From: Stictocephala bisonia
Taxonomy: Eukaryota; Arthropoda; Insecta; Hemiptera; Membracidae
Assembly (NCBI GenBank): GCA_035578905.1
Contig: JAQJVL010000005.1
Span: 4,163,449 to 4,227,448, forward strand
Reading direction: 5' to 3'
DNA length: 64,000 nt
The notes beneath the pieces were generated by a model, which did not search any database, was not told the origin of the DNA, and saw only the letters and a list, made by a program, of their open reading frames with translations. Numbering within the stretch: the stretch's first letter is position 1; each line of letters begins with the position of its first letter. Below, in pieces: positions 58,501-64,000 of this stretch. A program made the position numbers and the translations under genes.

Positions 58501-59034
58501 TGTTTGGGTAAAGCCCATGTTTCTAATAAATAAAGTTTTTTTAAATTGAATCATTCATTTTCAAACACTGAATATACAATCCTGAGTTGTGAGAGTAGGA
58601 CTGTTACTGCTCTCAGTGATTTTTCCCTTCTTCAAATCTTACTCAGTGATTCAATATTTTTCTGTGAGGTTACTTTTAGAAGTGACTGTGTTTATCATGT
58701 AAAACAGTGTGTTATTTTGTCTTGGTCAATTTAAGGTGTGATTGAAGATGTCTTTAATTGCTTTAAGATAAATAATTTTTTTCCTTATAACTAGGCTCAT
58801 GTGTGAAATGTCACGTTTACGCCTAATTTATTTCTTCTTTATTTCTTTTAATGAATGATGTTTTCCAACAGGCAGTTGAAAGAATATTACAATCAACAAC
58901 AAACTTTCTATATGGATAAAGTTGTCCCAGGAAAAGTCGGCCGAAATCAGTTTGCTGAAGCTGAAAGTGCTCTTACAAAAAAGAAAGAGGACTGTTTTGA
59001 AAAAATATGTCAAATTTTAAAAAACTTACATTAG
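23041..59034 (+). CDS. RPN1: Ribophorin I (OST subunit 1), 3' nine exons
   Basis: Nine exons (listed separately) join in frame to 521 residues plus TAG. The animal protein is about 600 residues, so roughly the first 90-100, with the signal peptide, are missing. Ribophorin I is an ER membrane subunit of oligosaccharyltransferase, which moves the lipid-linked glycan onto Asn in N-x-S/T sites of nascent proteins; it also helps present substrates. Family hallmarks seen: [94 protein letters not shown], then [19 protein letters not shown] as the membrane span and a cytosolic coiled tail. Introns are large (one is 10.7 kb) and full of transposons. No frameshift or stop was seen in any exon. Confidence 0.97.
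23323..23345 (+). repeat. Solitary Tigger-type terminal sequence
   Basis: GTAGAACTCCAATTATCCGG matches the left end of the element at 48997 (CAGTAGAACTCCAATTATC). No matching right end was found within 1 kb, so it is a fragment. Confidence 0.5.
23346..25029. other. RPN1 intron, no element recognised
   Basis: AT-rich except for a more GC-rich stretch at about 23930-24235 with no supported coding content. It ends in the acceptor of the exon at 25030. Confidence 0.4.
25030..25278 (+). CDS. RPN1: RPN1 exon (residues 41-123)
   Basis: 83 codons in phase 0, acceptor TTCCAG, donor GTGAGT. Contains [28 protein letters not shown] and RNVESYSKL, strongly conserved luminal segments of ribophorin I. Confidence 0.97.
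25279..26141. other. RPN1 intron, left part
   Basis: No gene or recognisable element. Confidence 0.4.
26146..27217. mobile_element. piggyBac-type non-autonomous element
   Basis: TTAA flanks at 26142-26145 and 27218-27221. Terminal repeats CCCTTTTGGAGCCGTGG and, inverted at the right, CCCTTTTAGTGCCACAG. The interior keeps only an acidic N-terminal ORF (26605-26730) and no catalytic domain, so it is an internally deleted piggyBac. It lies in an RPN1 intron. Confidence 0.85.
26605..26730 (+). pseudogene. Truncated piggyBac transposase N terminus, 41 residues
   Basis: Starts [14 protein letters not shown] and is rich in Asp, Glu and Ser ([13 protein letters not shown]). It resembles the acidic N terminus of the piggyBac transposase at 41560 ([14 protein letters not shown]). 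TAA at 26728-26730 falls where the body of the protein should start. Whether this short peptide is made is unknown. Confidence 0.6.
27833..28042 (+). CDS. RPN1: RPN1 exon (residues 124-193)
   Basis: 70 codons in phase 0, acceptor TTCTAG, donor GTACAG. Contains [20 protein letters not shown] and [16 protein letters not shown], the most conserved block of the luminal domain. Confidence 0.98.
28043..28468. other. RPN1 intron, left part
   Basis: No gene or recognisable element before the poly-A run. Confidence 0.35.
28469..28525 (+). repeat. 57-base poly-A run
   Basis: An uninterrupted A tract inside an intron. No retroposon body is recognisable directly upstream. It could be the tail of an old insertion or an assembly artefact. 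Confidence 0.9.
28526..29299. other. RPN1 intron segment
   Basis: No gene seen. From about 29170 the sequence becomes more GC-rich and may be the 3' UTR of the minus-strand LINE that follows. Confidence 0.35.
29300..29640 (-). mobile_element. LINE F, 3' part of a jockey-like LINE split by a fold-back
   Basis: Minus-strand reading [21 protein letters not shown], then [20 protein letters not shown], then KKRLKAV. This is the C-terminal tail of jockey-like LINEs (KLFNRLP-type motif). Its continuation upstream is at 31257-31390, across the fold-back element. Confidence 0.65.
29641..31256. mobile_element. Long fold-back element inserted in LINE F
   Basis: CTACTCTCCATTTCAAAA (29641) is mirrored by TTTTGAAATGGGGAGTAG (ending 31256). 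The arms run inward with moderate divergence to about 30310 and 30535, roughly 670-720 bases each, with a spacer of about 220 bases. No transposase is seen. The arms include GC-rich segments (about 30090-30180 and the mirror 30655-30740). A clean target duplication was not found. Confidence 0.85.
31257..31390 (-). mobile_element. LINE F, upstream part
   Basis: Minus-strand reading [33 protein letters not shown], the segment that precedes the piece at 29300-29640 in this LINE type. The two readings join in order if 29641-31256 is removed. Confidence 0.65.
31391..32324. other. RPN1 intron segment
   Basis: No element recognised. It ends in the polypyrimidine tract and acceptor at 32324. Confidence 0.4.
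32325..32517 (+). CDS. RPN1: RPN1 exon (residues 194-258)
   Basis: Starts after TACCCAG with [18 protein letters not shown], ends with a single base of a Gly codon before GTAGGT (phase 1). Contains [18 protein letters not shown] and [10 protein letters not shown]. An upstream open stretch from 32205 is intronic. Confidence 0.97.
32518..33331. other. RPN1 intron segment
   Basis: No gene or recognisable element. Confidence 0.35.
33332..33520 (+). mobile_element. tRNA-derived SINE (family 2)
   Basis: A-box-like TAGCTAAGGGG (33341-33351, one change from consensus) and perfect B box GGTTCGATTCC (33384-33394). A tRNA-unrelated body (GCCGCTCCCGTAGTGCAGGA onward) follows, ending near AAAATAAGAC. 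Its body differs from the SINE at 14167, so it is another family. It lies in the same orientation as RPN1. Confidence 0.75.
33850..34084. repeat. Tandem duplication, ~121-bp unit
   Basis: 33850-33970 is repeated as 33971-34084 with about 95% identity and one 7-base length change. The two copies begin with TATGTTGTTGCAGGAAGGG. Confidence 0.95.
34085..35450. other. RPN1 intron segment
   Basis: No element recognised. A short duplicated phrase (TCAATGTGAGGAT) is at about 34460-34495. Confidence 0.35.
35451..35689 (+). CDS. RPN1: RPN1 exon (residues 258-337)
   Basis: Acceptor TTTTTAG, donor GTAAGT. Completes the split Gly codon and reads [26 protein letters not shown] and [15 protein letters not shown], ending HIQDFE before the membrane-proximal strand. 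Confidence 0.97.
36055..36769. mobile_element. Possible piggyBac-type MITE
   Basis: Left TTAA (36051-36054) followed by AACGTTCACCGACTGC; right CATGTCGGCGCGAACGTG followed by TTAG (36770-36773). The ends are loosely inverted and one TTAA is changed. Internal GGGCCTCTAGTGGCCCA palindromes add structure. Tentative. Confidence 0.35.
36491..36580. repeat. Two tandem 45-bp units
   Basis: 36491-36535 and 36536-36580 differ at one base (ATATAAG against ATGTAAG). Confidence 0.95.
36841..36951. repeat. ~110-bp imperfect palindrome
   Basis: TATCTCTCACTTGG (36850-36863) mirrors CCAAGTGAGAGATA (36929-36942), and GATGAAATATCTT (36877-36889) mirrors AAGATATTTCATC (36901-36913). A small MITE-like fold-back. 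Confidence 0.75.
37000..37131. repeat. G-rich minisatellite, ~37-bp unit
   Basis: Three to four units of CGTGTATAGGTGGGCGGGTG and GGTCAGTACCATTGTA. Related in sequence, on the other strand, to the array at 54255-55245. TA-rich runs flank it (36977-36990, 37141-37162). Confidence 0.85.
37220..37920 (-). pseudogene. Tc1-type transposase remnant
   Basis: Minus strand: [15 protein letters not shown] (about 37805), [52 protein letters not shown], the paired HTH domain of Tc1-like transposases. After shifts it continues toward the catalytic core with [15 protein letters not shown] and [11 protein letters not shown]. The second and third catalytic motifs are missing. The start is degenerate and there is an extra codon in the HTH. 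Confidence 0.75.
37921..38570. other. RPN1 intron segment
   Basis: No element recognised. It ends at the TA target site (38569-38570) of the rosa-like element. Confidence 0.4.
38571..41114 (+). mobile_element. DD41D (rosa-like) mariner element with ~560-bp terminal inverted repeats
   Basis: Ends CAGGGTGTTCTGAAAAAAGG (38571) and CTTTTTTCAGAACACCCTG (ending 41114), TA on both sides (38569-38570, 41115-41116). The inverted arms run from the ends to about 39133 and 40550, nearly identical over about 560 bases. Total length 2544 bases. It carries a transposase gene with two single-base indels. The spacing of 41 residues between the second and third catalytic Asp is the rosa/DD41D signature of the Tc1/mariner superfamily. 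High arm identity suggests recent activity. Confidence 0.92.
39308..40423 (+). pseudogene. DD41D mariner transposase, two 1-bp frameshifts
   Basis: The N terminus has a paired HTH ([44 protein letters not shown]) of the DUF4817 type. Catalytic motifs: [18 protein letters not shown], and [13 protein letters not shown]; 41 residues separate the Asp of QDGAP from the Asp of PLDFF. A missing T in the run near 39799-39804 breaks [14 protein letters not shown]. An extra G near 40231-40236 breaks [15 protein letters not shown]. The C terminus ([19 protein letters not shown]) ends with TGA at 40421-40423. A start at 39308 or the ATG at 39335 (MAGNMN) is possible. A trans-acting intact copy elsewhere is likely. 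Confidence 0.9.
41151..44116 (+). mobile_element. piggyBac element, full length with exact TTAA ends
   Basis: TTAA at 41147-41150 and 44117-44120; ends CCTTTTGCGGTCC and GGACCTCAAAAGG. It is 2966 bases long and starts 36 bases after the rosa-like element. An upstream region with GTCGGACTCAGTCCGAC-like palindromes (about 41172-41232) may be subterminal. It lies in the RPN1 intron, same orientation. Confidence 0.95.
41560..43433 (+). pseudogene. piggyBac transposase, two stops and one frameshift
   Basis: Acidic N terminus ([18 protein letters not shown]), then DDE core with [25 protein letters not shown] and [12 protein letters not shown] carrying the three catalytic Asp, then a C-terminal cross-brace finger with [12 protein letters not shown] and CFDKYH. 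Lesions: TGA at 41854, a one-base shift near 42139 (LLNMG | [11 protein letters not shown]), and TAA at 42882 after NNAKT. Otherwise all domains are present at about 620 codons. The N-terminal 41-residue ORF at 26605 and the finger at 45428 look like pieces of related proteins. Confidence 0.92.
44121..45046. other. RPN1 intron segment between piggyBac elements
   Basis: No supported gene. It has a G run at 44242-44249. Confidence 0.35.
45051..46161 (+). mobile_element. piggyBac-type element, internally deleted
   Basis: TTAA at 45047-45050 and 46162-46165, ends CCCTTTTAACTTTAAC and GGTAAAAAGGG. The inside retains only a C-terminal zinc-finger remnant (45428-45565). Confidence 0.7.
45428..45565 (+). 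pseudogene. piggyBac C-terminal zinc-finger remnant
   Basis: [12 protein letters not shown], then after a frameshift [20 protein letters not shown] and PKH. The Cys-Cys ... Cys-Cys ... Cys-His pattern is that of the piggyBac C-terminal finger that binds the terminal repeats. No catalytic motif accompanies it. Confidence 0.65.
46414..46533 (+). CDS. RPN1: RPN1 exon with the transmembrane segment (residues 338-377)
   Basis: 40 codons in phase 0, acceptor TTTACAG, donor GTAAGT. Reads [16 protein letters not shown] then a hydrophobic stretch of about 20 residues ([16 protein letters not shown]) followed by RLDFSISK. This is the single membrane span and stop-transfer of ribophorin I. The preceding intron (35690-46413) carries the rosa-like and the largest piggyBac elements. 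Confidence 0.97.
46534..47370. other. RPN1 intron segment
   Basis: No gene or recognisable element. Confidence 0.35.
47375..47951. mobile_element. piggyBac-type MITE
   Basis: TTAA at 47371-47374 and 47952-47955; ends TACTTTGAGTGCTGGTCC and GGGGTCTGCAGTCAAAGTG, inverted with a few changes. 577 bases, no ORF. Confidence 0.7.
48111..48254 (+). CDS. RPN1: RPN1 exon, start of cytosolic tail (residues 378-425)
   Basis: 48 codons in phase 0, acceptor CTGGCAG, donor GTGAGT. Reads [37 protein letters not shown], a helical cytosolic region. Confidence 0.93.
48255..48996. other. RPN1 intron segment
   Basis: No gene. 48850-48960 resembles 50105-50200 (TAAAAAC[CT]ACCCC... and TAGGATAT), so old tandem repeats flank the next element. 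Confidence 0.4.
49221..49947 (+). mobile_element. 5'-truncated LINE A copy with 15-bp target duplication
   Basis: TATTATGCATTATTT at 49206-49220 and 49948-49962 flanks the insertion. The 3' end is a (TAAG)4 repeat (49932-49947). It keeps only the C-terminal part of the LINE A protein. Confidence 0.95.
49225..49938 (+). pseudogene. LINE A RT C-terminal region
   Basis: [12 protein letters not shown], a TAA at 49342-49344 (FK*LGVTID), then [18 protein letters not shown] (about 49480), [37 protein letters not shown] and TAA at 49936-49938. It is long and open from 49438. These are the thumb/C-terminal motifs seen after RT in RTE-like LINEs; the catalytic RT is missing. Confidence 0.85.
50112..53249. 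other. RPN1 intron segment
   Basis: No gene recognised. Small internal repeats: GTATTTCTGTCGGTTACGCC-like twice (50320-50390) and AGCTGGCAGTCA twice (52128-52170). 52980-53249 is a low-complexity AATAA-rich stretch that may be the 3' tail of the LINE at 53250. Confidence 0.4.
53250..53729 (-). mobile_element. LINE G, C-terminal end and 3' UTR with an internal duplication
   Basis: Minus strand from 53729: [55 protein letters not shown], ending in TAG at about 53532. This is the tail of jockey-like LINEs. In the 3' UTR, GGGGAGACCATGCCCCCA and CCCTTTAACGCAGC[TC]ACC occur twice (about 53310-53363 and 53410-53460). Confidence 0.7.
54019..54146 (+). CDS. RPN1: RPN1 exon, cytosolic helix (residues 426-468)
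   Basis: Acceptor TTTTCAG, donor GTAAGT, ending after two bases of a Lys codon (phase 2). Reads [35 protein letters not shown], heptad-like. Confidence 0.93.
54255..55245. repeat. Minisatellite array with ~134-bp higher-order unit
   Basis: Units of about 33 bases, such as CACGAACAGTGATACTAACC and CATCCTCCCACTCATAC, alternate in at least four variants that repeat together every ~134 bases, about six times. Variants with GAACAGAAGTTATTAACCCA and CACAATTAGTGATACTAACC recur in fixed order. It begins about 100 bases after the donor of the exon ending at 54146. Confidence 0.9.
55300..56410. mobile_element. Fold-back element beside minisatellite
   Basis: 55340-55600 is mirrored by 56100-56400: for example ACACCATTTTAAAGGTCTT (55420) against AAGACCTTTAAAATGGTGT (56278), and AATTTCAAATTCTTAC (55549) against GTAAGAATTTGAAATT (56131). 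No ORF. Minisatellite-like GGGTGGG units just outside the right arm (56425-56480) mirror the array on the left. Confidence 0.8.
56491..58178. other. RPN1 intron segment
   Basis: No gene. A 34-base phrase (TATTATATATAGTTCTGTGT) is repeated at about 57503 and 57535. Confidence 0.4.
58179..58570. mobile_element. Mariner-type MITE made of two inverted transposon 3' ends
   Basis: Left end CATGGTGTTTCAAAAAGAAT, right end mirrored as CAGTGTTTGAAAATGAATGA. TA precedes it (58177-58178). Both arms, read inward to outward, encode the last residues of a transposase: [17 protein letters not shown] and stop on the + strand (58398-58453), and [13 protein letters not shown] on the - strand (about 58350-58310). 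The C terminus resembles that of the rosa-like transposase ([18 protein letters not shown]). Confidence 0.75.
58872..59034 (+). CDS. RPN1: RPN1 terminal exon (residues 468-521)
   Basis: Acceptor CCAACAG. Reads [40 protein letters not shown], and ends ICQILKNLH with TAG at 59032-59034. The ending matches the family's C-terminal helix. Confidence 0.95.
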
Positions 59035-60810
59035 TTTTATTTTAAAATTTCCTGAGAAAGACATTTTAACGTGCACTTTTATACTGATTGCCTTCCTTGT
59101 ATAATTTTGATTGATGTTTGCTATTTGCCATTTTGGTTCATAGCTGTAGTGTTACTATGTTTTATTGTGCATTACATCAAAGCTGTAAAAAGTTGATCAA
59201 ATGAACAATTGATATGTCTTAACTTACTTTTAAGTAGCACACATATGAGTCACATTTTCACTTACAAATGTTGTCAATTTGTTGAGCTTTAGGTTTATAT
59301 TACTGCTCACGCTTGCTTAAATTTAGGGTTTGTTAACTATTTACCTTACAAACCTGTTTTCTATCTACTCACAGATTAGTAGTTCTTTGACCCTTTTCAC
59401 TTTTATAATATTTATTGTATTTTTAACCTTGTTATACAATTTGGAAATTTTTTTGTTTTTAATATTTTGAAGGCCCTATAACTTTCAGCCCTTGAAATAT
59501 TAACATTATGTAATTTTGATGACATTTTCTTTAGATCTAGGAGTATTATTACTTGTATATTTGTAAACTTCTTGGTCCGACTGTTCTGTACTATGGCTGA
59601 GTAAAATATAATTATAGGTGGTGGAAAATGACAAACTCAAATAGTAATCAATTAAAACCATAATTACCCTGAGACCTTTAACTATTTTCTTTTACCCATT
59701 ATTGCATGCAGTGTGGTCAACTCAGCAATGAAATTGTCATCATGAAAAATCATAGTAATTTTCTTTTTAACTATTAAACGCAAATTTTTATTATTTAGGA
59801 AAGTAAGGTTTTTATTATTTATCTCTGAAAATGTTAAGGGTCTAATGGTGGGTTTCACTTAGTTGACCACTATACATTCAATTTATTGTTTTAGTGAATA
59901 GTGTAATGTTATTATTATAAGCATAGTATATTATAAAAATGTGATGTTGGTAAAACGTTACTCATTCCAGTCCTACATGTAATATGATGTAAATATCAGT
60001 TACATTGGCTGCTTCGTAATACATCAGCCAGTTCACTTTGGTATATCAGTGCCTGATCACTAACCCCCATTTTCTGTACATAATATGATTTTAATTGTAA
60101 AGAAGTAGCAAAATATTGGGTAAAAGTAATATTGAAATTTGAAACATACCAGTTTCTGAATAACAGCTGTAAAAATTCAATAATAAATGAACATCTTTGA
60201 AAATTATAGAACAAATTGTTTTTCTATCATTTTGGCATAGAAAATGACTAATTTCTATGCATTATATTTTGTTTCTCTAGAAAAAAATGATATAAAAATT
60301 TGTATTAATACGGCTAAGGAAAATTGACTTCTTTTTGTATTTATATTTTGTTTCTCGAAAAGGCAGTTTTATGAAAGTCCATCAATATATAATAATTGTA
60401 GAAAATATAACTGTATGTATTATTGTGGCCCAGGAAAGTGAGTAGTATCTATATCTTGTTTGTCTGGAAAGGGCAGTTATGTTTCTCCGAAGTCTAATAC
60501 TGACGATCTTATATAAGTTACTTGTGACTTCATCGTAAGCGATCTCTTGTATTCATCTGTTCTTGGTATGGTGTTGTTAAATTTATGGTTTATTGAGAGA
60601 ACAACGTAAAGTATTAATATTATTTTATGGTAAATATACATTTGTTTGCTCTATATATGAATTCTGTGTTTTATTTTTGTTGGGGCTCCTTTAAGGATAT
60701 AGCCTAGTCATATCAAAAATAATAATAGCTTTTAAGATTTTGTGAACTTTCTCAGTTATTTTTAAGTTTTCTCAGTTGTAAGAAAATAAATGTTATGATT
60801 TTTCAGAAAA
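59035..60810 (+). other. RPN1: RPN1 3' untranslated region (approximate)
   Basis: Unbroken AT-rich sequence after the stop codon without element ends. Candidate poly-A signals are at 60182-60187 and 60785-60790. The true end cannot be set from sequence alone. Confidence 0.5.
60785..60790 (+). terminator. Candidate polyadenylation signal AATAAA
   Basis: AATAAA followed within 40 bases by a GT/T-rich stretch (GTGATTGTTTTATTT). An earlier signal at 60182 could give a shorter transcript. Confidence 0.45.
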
Positions 60811-61269
60811 AGTGATTGTTTTATTTATACATTATAGCTCTTATATTACATTATTTAAGTTGTAAAAATGCTATCACAACAATGTAACGCTGGTTTGGAA
60901 TGACTCAGTCACTGATATAAGTGTTGACCTACTTTGAAGTTTTGGACTGAAGATAGATCTAATCATGTCGTCTTCAGAATTAGTAAAATAGGGGTTGTTT
61001 TTAGGGATTTAAAAAAGAAATGTTCTCTTAAGAATAATATAGGTGGCTCGGCCGTTCAGAATTTCATTCCAACTTTGTTTAATTTATTGACAACTGTGAA
61101 ATTAATATATTTTAGAGACAGGAAATTTTTTGGTTAGGTAAGTTTTACCTTTTACCAGCATAAAAAGTTTCGTAACTAACAAATTAATGAATCGACCAGA
61201 AATGTTTTTCACATTGTAGTTACTTTACAATAGGATTTAAAAGTCAACAATTTGCAATTCAAGGTATGG

Positions 61270-61822
61270 GGGAGCATGTAATTATAACTTGGACAAATTA
61301 CTATTATTACAAAAACAAGCAATAAGGATAATGTTAAAACTTAAACATGATGATCATGTAAGAAAGCATTTTACCTCACTCGAAATCCTAACAGTTTATG
61401 ACCAATACATATTTGACTGTATATTGTACATAAAGAACAACCCTAATGGTTTAATTTTTAGATCAGATATACATTCCTATAACACAAGGGGGAAAATGAT
61501 ATAAATATATCTAAACACAATTTAGCTTTCTTTAACAAAAAGCCCTCTCAAATGGGAAGTAAATTCTTTACAGCTTTGCCTGTTGATATTAAAAATGAAC
61601 CAGAAATTAAAATATTTAAGAAGAATCTAAAAACATTCCTGTTGACAAATCCCCACTATGCTTTATCAGAATTTCTAACCTGTTGTGTTTGATATTTAAC
61701 TTAGTTATTATCAAACTCTAGTTTTTTTAACATAAGGATCCTTATGTCATTAGTAGTAAGACTGACACTGTTTAATGTACTAGTTTGTACTCAACAAATA
61801 AAGAATTGTTGTCTATTGTCTA
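61270..61822 (+). mobile_element. LINE E, 5'-truncated jockey-like LINE
   Basis: AAGGTATGG at 61261-61269 and 61823-61831 is a likely target duplication. Coding: YGGACNYNLDKLLLLQKQAI, RIMLKLKHDDHVRKHF, LEILTVYDQYIFD, SYNTRG; then after a frameshift in the G run (61490-61494) QMGSKFFTALPVDIKNE and KNLKTFLLTNP. An AATAAA at 61798-61803 and a TTGTCTA repeat end it. Confidence 0.8.
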
Positions 61823-61831
61823 AAGGTATGG

Positions 61832-64000
61832 TGTAAAAATCTTTTTTTTATTTTAATTTTTTAGGCTGGACGGATTTTTATTCTGAAGGCTTAGTTTTAA
61901 AAAGCATAAGACTCCGTACAACTTTTTTATTTAAAATTTGTTTCTATCTGTTATAGTTTTATTATATATATATATAATAGTTGTTTTGGTGTATCAAATC
62001 TAACTAATTTGGGAACATCATAGTTGCGCCTCAAGTATACCTGAGGTATCCTTAAAACATCCTAGTTGTGCCTCGTACCCAAAAATGGCCCCAAGAGAAC
62101 AACTAATTTGGGGCCATGAGTTGCAGTTAAATTCCTCAGTGGCAAGCCTTTGTGATTTGCCTTCCAGGAAAACGAAAGCTCTGTACCATGATGAAAACTA
62201 CCACCATCGAAATATTGATGGCTTCCACACAAGAAGTTTCTATTTGTTAAATTTTACCGACAGTTAAGTCAACTAGTTTAAGATTATCACTTGTTATAGT
62301 ATACCTATTAGCGCTATGGACAAGATTCATATACCACTGGAAACGGGAAGAGTTACCAATTGTAGTGGTATGCCTGACTTGGTTCTAAGACGACGGGAAC
62401 AATTGAAAATAATATGATGAATATTCGTTGTCCAATGTGAAAGCGATTTTCAAACTGACGCTAGCCTTGGAAGTGTTGTTTACTTGTCTTTCAATTGTAT
62501 TTGTAAGTCTTATTATACGTAATTATGGTGTTATTATGATATAATTGTGTTTACATTACTTTTGGTATATACATACAACACACACAAAATTATATTGAAG
62601 CCTTTTTATAAAAGAAAAAAAATTGTGAACATGAAGAATGTCACATTTGTGTGCGTACGCCGGATAAATTTCATCATCATCTGTGGACAACTAAGCTCAC
62701 AGCCAGAGGATACCAAGGAAACCATTTTACAAATATATTTTATTTATAGAACAAGTAATTCTATAAGTTTTAGTACTAGTTAGAAGTCTGTACTGATTAT
62801 ATAGAATTTTTAGCAAATTTTTGAAAATTATGTTACCACAGTAACAAATGTTTGTAAATATTGTACTACACAGGGTTTTGTAAATATAATTACTTTTATA
62901 CTACAAATAACATATAAAACCTTTATATATCCTGAAACTAGATGAAATTTTTAATATTTAGGCTATCTTGGAATTTTGAATTTAGCTATAATATATTATT
63001 TTCAAGGTGACCCCCCCCCCCCTTTTTATGTTTACAAAAGTCATTGTCCGAGATATCATGAGTCATAAAAAATTTTTTTTAACCCCAAAGATGTAATATT
63101 TTATTATTATTAGATAGCCTGCTTTATTAGGAGTGCAATAATACCACATACAAGTAGGGTTTTATAATCTTACTATTTTTTATGATTTTTTGAAAAAATG
63201 TCTGCAAATGCGCTAAAAATGATGTGGCGGTACAGGAAAAAGTATGACCCGGTTCGAGGGTTAAGATAGGTATTTTGTTATCTATTCATTCATCTTAAAT
63301 TGTTTACATCATGTGAGCTTATATAGAATAGTAACACTTTCATTTACAGTAAGTGTATTTTAATAAAGAATGGCAGTGACTAAATTGACTTTGAGATTTC
63401 AGTTTGCTATACTTGGAAGTATAAAACAGTATTAAAATGTATTCACTAGGTTGTTTTCCCAAACTGCTATTCTACAATAATATTGTAGTGTTGAAAATCA
63501 GGTCTACATGTCTATGCATAATCGGTTACTTCGATAGCTATTTGTGTAATTAATGATTATATAAAGTTTATGCATTTCCTGATTTGCATTTAAAATAAAT
63601 ATATATATATATATATTGTACGTTTATAATATATATAAGTAATTATTGAAGGTTCAATAATACACATGATTACATTATAATAATGCCTGGTTGGCCACGG
63701 TACCAGGGATCGGTACAGACAGGAGGCGAAGGGTGACAGCGACTGAAGACTGGCTCGCTGGTCAGGCAGGTGGTGTGATCCTTTGGGGTTGATCGGAGTA
63801 GGGATATGGCGTGATAGGTTTCAGCCAACCAGAACAGTTTATTAACATCACCTGATTATCATACGATGTACAATGGTGGCGTGATATTTCTAAATAGAAT
63901 TAAACTTAATATATTACAATATAAATATACATATATAAAGGCTAGATATAAAGCGTTTACGTTATAATGGTATGATATCAAAATTATATTAAGCATTAAT
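61832..64000. other. Downstream intergenic sequence
   Basis: No gene recognised. Contains a 12-base C run (63011-63022), TA-rich runs (61965-61978, 63599-63616) and a GC-rich block at 63686-63830 that contrasts with its surroundings and may be the edge of another repeat. Confidence 0.4.

Noticed and set aside
62085..62267. 60-residue frame downstream of RPN1
   Set aside because: No recognisable family, no support from splice or poly-A context.
63079..63264. Possible piggyBac-type pair TTAACCCC ... GAGGGTTAA
   Set aside because: The adjacent terminal sequences do not match each other in inverted orientation.

Overview
This is AT-rich animal nuclear DNA, almost certainly insect and perhaps hemipteran (a low-confidence guess from the mix of piggyBac, rosa-like mariner, jockey/RTE-like LINEs and Penelope elements plus a 36 kb housekeeping gene with TE-filled introns). 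There is no bacterial-style gene organisation. One host gene dominates: nine exons on the + strand (23041-59034) encode the C-terminal ~521 residues of ribophorin I (RPN1/OST1), a subunit of the oligosaccharyltransferase that N-glycosylates proteins in the ER. All nine exons have consensus splice sites and keep frame. The first ~90-100 residues, including the signal peptide, were not found and may lie in or beyond the assembly gap at 18883-19379. A second host exon, the P-loop exon of a kinesin-5-like motor, stands alone at 9527-9673.

Layout: 1-2169 is a broken Penelope-like element (RT plus GIY-YIG nuclease). It abuts an RTE-like LINE (2170-6405, - strand) that is itself split by a jockey-like LINE (3451-5361). 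7370-9089 is a long fold-back element with TA target duplication, interrupted by a 498-bp insertion with a 9-bp duplication. 9868-14107 holds a jockey/CR1-like LINE on the - strand, with a scrambled EN/RT part and an intact two-part ORF1 (coiled coil, then SGNH/GDSL esterase, joined by an ATGA overlap). 14167-18882 holds a tRNA-derived SINE, a Tigger/pogo remnant, a piggyBac remnant and the tail of another LINE, up to the gap. 19476-22740 is repeat-rich, with a ~170-bp satellite, an inverted copy of it, and a ~27-bp minisatellite.

The RPN1 introns hold the rest: piggyBac copies flanked by TTAA (26146-27217, 41151-44116, 45051-46161, 47375-47951, and a doubtful one at 36055-36769), a DD41D rosa-like mariner with ~560-bp inverted repeats (38571-41114), a Tc1-type remnant (37220-37920), a second SINE (33332-33520), a fold-back that interrupts a LINE (29641-31256), a Tigger-type element with a LINE insertion carrying a 15-bp target duplication (48997-50111), a minisatellite plus fold-back complex (54255-56490), and a small MITE built from two inverted transposon 3' ends (58179-58570). 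After the stop codon come the 3' UTR, another 5'-truncated LINE (61270-61822), and unannotated sequence to the end.

No CRISPR array, operon or prokaryotic feature is present. The points most worth a second look are the two-part LINE ORF1, the double hairpin with identical loops at 5229-5336, the MITE at 58179-58570, the orphan kinesin exon and the minisatellite-flanked fold-back.
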